A stretch of DNA of 21,244 nt from Syntrophobacteria bacterium (GTDB lineage Bacteria; Desulfobacterota; Syntrophobacteria; JARFUL01): contig JARFUL010000205.1 in the NCBI GenBank assembly GCA_029289015.1, forward strand, positions 1-21,244, in the 5' to 3' direction. A program made the translations under genes and the position numbers. Below are positions 15,746 to 21,244 of the stretch, piece after piece. The notes under the pieces were generated by a model. It saw nothing but the letters and a program-made list of their open reading frames with translations, was not told the DNA's origin and ran no database searches. The first letter of the stretch is position 1, and the number at the start of each line of letters is the position of its first letter.

Positions 15746-16743
15746 GACCCGTCTTCAGGGGGGTTGTCCTCGTCTTTGGCTTCATCTTTCTCGGCGTCCA
15801 TGAGCTTCAGCTTGGCCTGGACCCGGTGCACGCTGTCCTGGATTTTCTTGATCTGGTGGGCCAGGAAGCAAAAGAGCAGGGTCTGGACCCCCACGGTGGA
15901 CCAGATCACCACCCAGGTCATGAGCGGCCTGTTGTAGAAGAGCCGTCCCGTGATGTCGAGGTAGAAGAGATAGAGCACCGCGAGGGTGGACGCGAGGATG
16001 AAGAAGAGCGCCAAAGAGCCCATGAGCAGTATGGGGGCCTCGGAGAAGGAGAACGCGAGGTGGGTCATGATGACCCGGGTGAGCTTGAAGGTGGACCGCG
16101 CGCCCAGCTTGCCCCTGCGGGCCTCGCCCCAGGTGAGGGTCGCGGGTATCTCCCCGGCCTTGAACCCCAGGGCCAGGGCCTTGGATATTATCTCTGGGTG
16201 GATCTCCTTGTGGTCGCTCTCGAGCTCCAGGGAGTCGAGCACCCGCCTGCGGTAGCCGCGGGTCATGCCGGAGAGCATGGTGAGCTTGCCGTAGACCGCC
16301 CACCTGAGAAGCTTGTTGCCCAGCCTGGAGAGGAAGACTCTCAGGCCCGGAACGTTTTTGTAGCCGCCTCCCGGCAGGTTGGGGGAGGCCACCACCATGT
16401 CCCACTCCGGGTGCGCGTTCAGCGCGTCCGCGAGCCTGGCCACGATATCCTCGCCCCAGCTCAGGTCCGCCTCCGTGGTGACCACGATCTCTCCCCTGGC
16501 CTCAGCGAACCCCCTTCTCAGCGCGTAGCCCCGCCCCCGGTTGACCGGGTAGGTCACTATTCTCAGCCGGGGCTCCTTCTGGGCCACCTCCTGCGCGAGG
16601 CTCAGGGAGTCGTCGGTGGAGCCGTCGTTCACCAGGACGATCTCCCACTCGCCGGAGAGCTCGCAGCACCTCTCGATGAACCTGGCCAGCACCTCCTTGA
16701 TGGTGGCCGCCTCGTTGTACATGGGAATTACCACGGATATCAT
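15733..16743 (-). CDS. GT2 glycosyltransferase with two C-terminal membrane helices
   Basis: This resembles dolichyl- or polyprenyl-phosphate sugar transferases (GtrB/DPM type), which move a sugar from a nucleotide donor to an undecaprenyl-phosphate carrier at the inner face of the membrane. The 336 residues begin MISVVIPMYNEA; VNDGSTDDS (38-46) contacts the nucleotide, TEADLSW (90-96) stands at the usual DxD metal site, and MTRGYRRRVL (160-169) fits the acceptor region. Two transmembrane segments follow (237-262 and 274-296), then a helical, acidic tail. The Asp-to-Glu change at the metal site (EAD) is conservative. It starts 16 bases after the methyltransferase stop and overlaps AsnB 2 by 13 bases. 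Confidence 0.9.
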   Translation of the reverse strand: MISVVIPMYNEAATIKEVLARFIERCCELSGEWEIVLVNDGSTDDSLSLAQEVAQKEPRLRIVTYPVNRGRGYALRRGFAEARGEIVVTTEADLSWGEDIVARLADALNAHPEWDMVVASPNLPGGGYKNVPGLRVFLSRLGNKLLRWAVYGKLTMLSGMTRGYRRRVLDSLELESDHKEIHPEIISKALALGFKAGEIPATLTWGEARRGKLGARSTFKLTRVIMTHLAFSFSEAPILLMGSLALFFILASTLAVLYLFYLDITGRLFYNRPLMTWVVIWSTVGVQTLLFCFLAHQIKKIQDSVHRVQAKLKLMDAEKDEAKDEDNPPEDGSCAE

Positions 16744-16759
16744 GGCAAAAGCCTGTCCT

Positions 16760-17530
16760 TTATTCGGGTTCGGGCCCGGGCCCCTTTTCGGAGACTATGA
16801 TCAGCTCCCTGGCCAGGCCGGGGACCAGCCGCGCCAGAAGGCCTCCCCCTGTTATCGTATGGTACCTGTAATGAAAACCCGCCTCCCTGAGGAGCGTGTT
16901 CAGGGTGTGGGGCGTCCACGAATAGATGTGCCGGTTCCACTCCTCGTTTTCGAAAAACACGTCGTAGCCGAGCCTGGTGGGCTTTTTCAGCCGGAACATG
17001 GCTCTATTATAGTATTCCAGCAGGATATTTGTCTTTATAGTTGCAAAATTTATTTGATTCGGCGTGGAGGTGATGAGGGTCCCGCGCTCTTTGAGCACCC
17101 GGTGGATCTCCCTTAGCGCGCGAAGCGGCGAGGTTAGGTGCTCGATGAGGTCTATGTTGGTCACCACGTCGAAGCTGCTGTCCGGAAAATCCATGTCATA
17201 GACGTTCATCACCTCGAACCTCTCCCTGATCTCAGGGTAAAGCAGATGCGCGATCCCGATGTAGTCCTCGAAATAGTCTATACCAAAGGGGTCGATGTCT
17301 TGCCTCGTCTCACTGAGATAATGGACCAGCCACCCGGAGTGGCACCCGATGTCTAGGAGCCTGCCCGCATGGCCCTTCAGTATCTCCACCGCTTTCCTCG
17401 TCTTCTCGCTTACGGAGCCGAGGTCGCGCCTGCCCCCTCCGAACAGCTCCATCACCTCTGCCTCGGTCCGGTACCGGCCGTCCACGAGGTATCTCCTCGG
17501 CACCGGGGGACTTTGGGGCTTATTTTCCAT
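16760..17530 (-). CDS. Class I SAM-dependent methyltransferase
   Basis: A 256-residue Rossmann-fold methyltransferase. SAM-binding motif I is LLDIGCHSG (58-66), the acidic end of strand 2 is FGIDYF, and the motif IV/post-IV region reads FDVVTNIDLIEHL, followed by REIHRVLKERGTLI. The acceptor is unknown; the position between two glycosyltransferases suggests a sugar or lipid-linked glycan. The start ATG at 17530 has AGGAAGG upstream. A candidate promoter lies in the 75-base gap before it (17563-17591), so this gene may begin a separate transcript covering GT2, AsnB 2 and the toroid gene. Confidence 0.85.
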   Translation of the reverse strand: MENKPQSPPVPRRYLVDGRYRTEAEVMELFGGGRRDLGSVSEKTRKAVEILKGHAGRLLDIGCHSGWLVHYLSETRQDIDPFGIDYFEDYIGIAHLLYPEIRERFEVMNVYDMDFPDSSFDVVTNIDLIEHLTSPLRALREIHRVLKERGTLITSTPNQINFATIKTNILLEYYNRAMFRLKKPTRLGYDVFFENEEWNRHIYSWTPHTLNTLLREAGFHYRYHTITGGGLLARLVPGLARELIIVSEKGPGPEPE

Positions 17531-17562
17531 AGACAGGCACCTTCCTGGGTTTTGTACCGCCT

Positions 17563-17591
17563 CACTTACCAGCTTTTTTCGCGGGTGTCAA
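17563..17591 (-). promoter_or_regulatory. Candidate internal promoter
   Basis: On the minus strand a perfect -35 box TTGACA (17591-17586) is followed after 17 bases by TAAGTG (17568-17563), a poor -10 but preceded by TGG, matching an extended -10 (TGn). Transcription would start near 17556, about 26 bases before the methyltransferase ATG. Confidence 0.4.
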
Positions 17592-17605
17592 CGGACGCAA
17601 AGACC

Positions 17606-19303
17606 CTAGCGGACCCTTTTGAACACGACAATCTCCGGCGCGAGCTGGACAAGGTCGAGGGGGCTTTTGCGGGTGAACCCCAGGTTTATGCCCAGCACAT
17701 AGAGCTCGTTGCCGAACACCTTTACCTTCTCGTAGGTCTCGGAGTCGAGGACCCGGCCTATCTCGTCCCGCTTTTCGAACTTGGCGCGGCCCCGGTAGAA
17801 GTGCTCGCTCAAGACCACGTATTTCGGCGCCCTCTTCTTGAGAATGTCCACCACCGGGAACCTGTTTTCATCCAGGGGCGGGCAGGAGAACGCGAGCTGG
17901 TCCCCCGCTATGCCCACCTCGGTCCCTTGGGGGATGTTCTTGAGTATCCAGCGCCCGGCCTCGAGCCGGGTGTCCCTCTTCATGAGCTTGATCGCGGCCC
18001 CGGTAAAACCCAGGTTCGCGACAAAGGTGAGCAGAACCACGGCCCAGGCCAAGCTCGCCCTCCTCCTGAACGCGCTCTCAAGGAGCCCCGCGCCGTAGAC
18101 CGCGGCCACGGGGATTATGGTGAGGGTGTAGGACGCGAACTTGAACCGGACCTTTAACAGTATGATAAGGCTCAAGACGAGGTGTACCGTAAGGGGCGCC
18201 TCATGCCTCTTGAGCCGGGCGATGCCGTAGACCAGCCCCAGGGTGATGAGCACCGCGAAAAAGGGTGAGCCGGCCCTGGGGAGCACCTGGGTGATGTAGT
18301 CCACCGACGCGAGGACCTTGGCCGAGAGGCTGCCCGTCTGGACCACCTGGGCCGCGTAGGTGAAGTCCGCCAGGAACTCGTTGAAGCTCAAAATGATGTA
18401 GGGGTTCACCGCGAAGAAGGCCAGCGCGGCCAGAAATACGGTGAGGAATATCCGGGCGAACCTGCCCTTGGGCACGTCTGCGACCAGGGCCGCGACCACC
18501 ACGGAGACGAGACAGAGCCCCAGGTTGTACTTGGTGCCCGCGGCCAGCCCCGCGAAGAGGCCCGCGAGGTACAAGGGCCCGGCCTTGTGGCCGAACTCCT
18601 GGACGTAGACCATCGCGAAGTAGAGCGCCATGTGGGTCCAAAAAATCCCGCCCATGTCTATCTTGAGGAGCGCGCAGTAGGTCACGAAGAGGGTGGACGA
18701 GGCCACTATCATGGAGGCCCACACCCCTTCCCTGGGGCCGAAGAGCCTCTTGCCCAATAAAAAAGTAAGCAAAAAGACGCCGATGCCGTAGACCAAGGAG
18801 AGCGCCCTTCCCGCGATGTAGAACCTGGCGAACTGGCCGGGGTTCACGAGGTAGTAGGTGACGTCCTTCACCACCTCGATGACCTTGAGCTTCCCCAGGG
18901 TGAAGATCAGCGCGCCCGCCTGGTAGGTGAGGAACGCGGGGTACACGAACCTGTGGGGGTTGAAGGACAGGTCCCCCGGGCGCATGCCGGCCAGGGGCTT
19001 GAGCACGTCGTGCTCGTCGGGGTTGTAGGTGCGGATGAGGTTGAAAAAGGGCCGGACCCGGACCACGTCCCGGTCCTCGGGGCTCAGGTGGGACCTCTGC
19101 CACTTGCCCCCCGCGACAAAGGGCGCGGTGAGGGAGAGCGCCTTGTCAAGAGACTCCCTGGAGGTGAAGTAGAGCTCCTTTCTGGCCTCTGTGGGGAGCC
19201 CCCAGGTGATTATGGAAACCGAGAGCGACACAAACAGGACAAACGCGGCGAAGAAGAAGAGCACATAGATCCTCGACGGCACCCTGGTGGCCTCGGGCCT
19301 CAC
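17606..19303 (-). CDS. GT-C family membrane glycosyltransferase (ArnT/PMT-like)
   Basis: A 565-residue integral membrane protein with an N-terminal helix (13-35), a large periplasmic loop, and about ten further helices. The loop holds NPDEH (94-98), the acidic pair characteristic of the first extracytoplasmic loop of GT-C enzymes. The PHRFVYPAF segment and a globular C-terminal part (about 430-565, after the last helix) are also typical. Such enzymes use a polyprenyl-phosphate sugar as donor outside the cytoplasm, so the GT2 enzyme encoded downstream could supply the donor. The start ATG at 19303 overlaps the TGA of the preceding methyltransferase by four bases. The acceptor is unknown. Confidence 0.85.
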   Translation of the reverse strand: MRPEATRVPSRIYVLFFFAAFVLFVSLSVSIITWGLPTEARKELYFTSRESLDKALSLTAPFVAGGKWQRSHLSPEDRDVVRVRPFFNLIRTYNPDEHDVLKPLAGMRPGDLSFNPHRFVYPAFLTYQAGALIFTLGKLKVIEVVKDVTYYLVNPGQFARFYIAGRALSLVYGIGVFLLTFLLGKRLFGPREGVWASMIVASSTLFVTYCALLKIDMGGIFWTHMALYFAMVYVQEFGHKAGPLYLAGLFAGLAAGTKYNLGLCLVSVVVAALVADVPKGRFARIFLTVFLAALAFFAVNPYIILSFNEFLADFTYAAQVVQTGSLSAKVLASVDYITQVLPRAGSPFFAVLITLGLVYGIARLKRHEAPLTVHLVLSLIILLKVRFKFASYTLTIIPVAAVYGAGLLESAFRRRASLAWAVVLLTFVANLGFTGAAIKLMKRDTRLEAGRWILKNIPQGTEVGIAGDQLAFSCPPLDENRFPVVDILKKRAPKYVVLSEHFYRGRAKFEKRDEIGRVLDSETYEKVKVFGNELYVLGINLGFTRKSPLDLVQLAPEIVVFKRVR

Positions 19304-20259
19304 GGCTCGGCCCTCCTTGCGACCACGTTCACCCCGGAGCCTATGATCAGCCCCTTTTCGAACATCTTCCTATAGAGCGAGTTTCGGGCCTTTTCGGGCC
19401 TGAGCAGCCGGATATCCTCGAAACCCGCGGCCCTGAACCACCCGGTCACCTCATCGGGGGTGTGGTGGTACTGGTAGGTGGGGGAATACCAGTCAAAGGT
19501 GTCGCAGAACCTCACCGCGGCCTTGGGGTGGGTGGAGAAGTTTATTAGCTTGCTCAGATGCTTTACCAGGGGCATCCAACCCAGCCTTGCCAGCGGGTCG
19601 ATGAAACGCATCAGCGCGCGGTTATCCAGCCTCGTGGTGTAGGACCGCACCAGGGAGTTCAGCAGCTCCTGGACAAAGGAGTTTTTCCGGTAGACCCAGA
19701 CCGCGAGGTGGCCCCCGGGAGCCACCAGCCGGGCCAGGGAGCGAAAGGCCCTCTCGGTGTCCGGGGTGTGGTGCAAAACCCCGATGGAGTAGACCAGGTC
19801 GAAGGATTCGGGCCGAAGCGGCGGGCTGAGGATGTCTCCCTGGAGGATCAGGCTGTTGCCCAAGCCCCGAAGGGCCTTCCTGGCCCTTTCCACCGCGAGG
19901 CTGAGATCGAGGCCCACGAAGAGGTCCGCGTGCCTGGCCGCGAGCCTCGCGTACCTGCCGGAGCCCACCCCCGCGTCCAGCACCGTCATCCCGGCCAGGT
20001 CTTCGGGCGCGAAGGATGTCTTTTCCCGGAACACGGCCCGGTCCTCCGCGTCGTCCATCACCTCGTAGACGTTCCACTGGAACCCGAAGGAGTCCGCATA
20101 CGCTCCGTCTATGCCGGCAAAGCGCGGTATTTCGCGGATCGCGGGAAAGAGTTCCGGGCACTTTGGGCACCGGAGCGCGCTCGTGTCCCCGAGATCGAGC
20201 TCGCCCCTGCATAGGGGGCAGGCCAGAAGGGTTGCGAACCTTGTGATGTCGGGCTCCAT
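19300..20259 (-). CDS. SAM-dependent methyltransferase with N-terminal zinc ribbon
   Basis: A 319-residue protein with a Trm112-like ribbon at the N-terminus (CPLC at 14-17 and CPKC at 31-34, likely one zinc site). Next come the segment ADSFGFQWN common in cell-envelope methyltransferases, SAM motif I VLDAGVGSGR (93-102), the acidic strand-2 residue in FVGLDLS, and FDLVYSIGVLHHTPD. A helical C-terminal part with YQYHHTPDEVTGWF ends the protein. The start ATG at 20259 is chosen because it sits just before the ribbon; an in-frame ATG at 20328 would add 23 residues, and neither has a strong Shine-Dalgarno. It is coupled by overlap to the GT-C gene; the acceptor is unknown. Confidence 0.85.
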   Translation of the reverse strand: MEPDITRFATLLACPLCRGELDLGDTSALRCPKCPELFPAIREIPRFAGIDGAYADSFGFQWNVYEVMDDAEDRAVFREKTSFAPEDLAGMTVLDAGVGSGRYARLAARHADLFVGLDLSLAVERARKALRGLGNSLILQGDILSPPLRPESFDLVYSIGVLHHTPDTERAFRSLARLVAPGGHLAVWVYRKNSFVQELLNSLVRSYTTRLDNRALMRFIDPLARLGWMPLVKHLSKLINFSTHPKAAVRFCDTFDWYSPTYQYHHTPDEVTGWFRAAGFEDIRLLRPEKARNSLYRKMFEKGLIIGSGVNVVARRAEP

Positions 20260-20414
20260 GATACCGGGCTTGGGTTTAGGGCCGCGGGCGAAAACGGTGC
20301 TCTTCGCGCCAACCAGCGGCAATAACATAATAATCCGTTAACATGCCTAGCACAACATCAGGGGAAATTCCAAGCCTTTTTGGCCCCGGGGGTGTTAATG
20401 CGCGGGAGCGAGGG

Positions 20415-20454
20415 GGCACAGTGTGCCTTTTTTGATCCTGCCTCGCGGCGGGAT
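20415..20454 (+). repeat. Two-hairpin element, copy 3
   Basis: GGCAC-AGT-GTGCC (20415-20427), a 7-base linker of six T and a G (20428-20434), then a perfect 8-bp hairpin (20435-20442 with 20447-20454) around TCGC, followed by GGG. The first hairpin with its T-run also has the form of an intrinsic terminator on the plus strand, though no plus-strand gene lies just upstream. A CCGG-GAAA-CCGG hairpin follows at 20462-20473. Confidence 0.6.
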
Positions 20455-20547
20455 GGGCAGACCGGGAAACCGGCTCGGCCAATTTGTCGCGTCGCGCGGG
20501 ATTTCACGCGTCACCTGGCGGGGGAAAATCGAAGTGCAGAGCCGAAT

Positions 20548-20561
20548 TATTAACGTTAATA
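20548..20561. promoter_or_regulatory. Perfect 14-bp AT-rich palindrome, operator-like
   Basis: TATTAACGTTAATA is a perfect palindrome in an otherwise GC-rich region and contains the stop codon of the radical SAM gene (20556-20558). It is 290 bases upstream of the methyltransferase ATG. The form suits a repressor site, but no regulator can be named. Confidence 0.3.
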
Positions 20562-21244
20562 CCTTGTGCCAAAGCGGTGGGGGGAGGGTGTCAGCTTGGA
20601 AAAGACGAAGTAGTGGAGCCCCGCGAAGATGAACCTCGCGGCCCTCTTGAGGGGGAGCCGGAGCCAGACCTTTCCCACTGTCCTCATCAGGGCTCCGGGG
20701 TGGAGGTAGAAGGTGCGGAACGCGTTTTCCGCGATGGCCTCCACCTCGTTTCGGGTCGCGCTGTTCGGCACCCAGACCTCCTCCTGGTCCACCAGAAGGA
20801 CGTTGTGGTGGCGCGGGTCCCGTATCCAGCGGCCCTCTTTCTGGCAGAGCTCGAAGATGGGGGTGCCCTTGTAGGGCTCGAAGATGGGGAAGAACGCGAA
20901 GTCGAGCCCCGAGTCTCTGGCGAACCGGACGGTCCTTTCCATGTGCCCGACATCTTCCCGGGGGAGCCCCAGCATGAAGGTGGACGCGGCCATGATTCCC
21001 GCGCTCTTCACCATATCTATGCCCTCGCGGTTCTTCTCCTCGGTGAGCCCCTTCCTGAGGAGCTTCAGGGTCTCGTTGTTCGCGGACTCGCACCCAAAGG
21101 TGATAAGGTAGCAGCCCGCGTCCCGCATCCAGGCCAGCATCTCCGGGTCAACGCAGTCGGTGCGGGTGAAGCAGCACCAGGAGAACCTCATCCCCTCGTC
21201 TATTATGGCCCGGCAGAGCTCCATGGTGTGGTCCCTGTTGATGG
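20556..21244 (-). CDS. Radical SAM protein, C-terminal part (5' end outside window)
   Basis: About 229 residues of the end of a radical SAM enzyme, probably of the B12-binding-domain class (Elp3-like barrel). Seen are the barrel strands CCFTRTDCVDPEMLAWM, GCYLITFGCESANNETL (a typical GxES segment) and FMLGLPREDVGHM, followed by FFPIFEPYKGTPIFE and a C-terminal region of about 90 residues ending in SPHRFGTRY. The CxxxCxxC cluster and any cobalamin-binding domain lie beyond the right edge, so class and reaction cannot be confirmed. The 297-base gap to the next gene, containing a two-hairpin element, suggests it may not share a transcript with the glycan genes. Confidence 0.8.
   Translation of the reverse strand, partial: INRDHTMELCRAIIDEGMRFSWCCFTRTDCVDPEMLAWMRDAGCYLITFGCESANNETLKLLRKGLTEEKNREGIDMVKSAGIMAASTFMLGLPREDVGHMERTVRFARDSGLDFAFFPIFEPYKGTPIFELCQKEGRWIRDPRHHNVLLVDQEEVWVPNSATRNEVEAIAENAFRTFYLHPGALMRTVGKVWLRLPLKRAARFIFAGLHYFVFSKLTPSPHRFGTRY

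Noticed and set aside
20415..20433. Intrinsic terminator for the minus-strand radical SAM gene
   Set aside because: The T-run follows the hairpin on the plus strand; on the minus strand it would be an A-run upstream, which does not terminate.
1..21244. tRNA or rRNA genes
   Set aside because: I saw no cloverleaf with a conserved T-arm and no rRNA segments in any gap; a tRNAscan-SE run would settle this.

Overview
The window is about 21.2 kb of GC-rich bacterial DNA. The ATP synthase c-subunit fragment, the Rex repressor, the plant/trypanosome-like phosphofructokinase and the tightly packed glycan operon suggest a Gram-negative anaerobe, possibly Desulfobacterota-like. That placement is an inference from protein style only; no rRNA marker is present.

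Bases 1-4394 carry plus-strand housekeeping genes: the end of atpE, rex with its own terminator, a small coiled-coil envelope protein behind a good sigma-70-like promoter, an alpha/beta hydrolase remnant that has lost its catalytic middle in frame, an ATP-dependent 6-phosphofructokinase of the group II type, and an orphan SagB/ThcOx-type flavin oxidoreductase. Bases 4395-4788 hold no gene. They contain a dense set of palindromes: GTAG-headed REP-like units, a two-hairpin element and a GNRA-capped hairpin.

Everything from 4789 to the right edge is on the minus strand. In transcription order (right to left) it runs: a radical SAM protein cut by the window edge; a zinc-ribbon methyltransferase overlapping a GT-C membrane glycosyltransferase; a second methyltransferase; a GT2 polyprenyl-phosphate-type glycosyltransferase; an AsnB-like amidotransferase; an alpha-toroid protein of unknown function; a second AsnB-like amidotransferase; an O-carbamoyltransferase; an MscS-family channel; a TIGR01212-type radical SAM protein; and an MFS transporter. 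Several junctions overlap (4, 8, 13 and 4 bases), so much of this block is probably co-transcribed and translationally coupled.

The central block (8443-20259) reads as a pathway that builds a lipid-linked or surface glycan and decorates it with amides, a carbamoyl group and methyl groups. The product cannot be read from the sequence. The most distinctive observations are this amidation/carbamoylation cassette with its toroid protein, and a two-hairpin repeat present three times with helices kept while the sequence changes.
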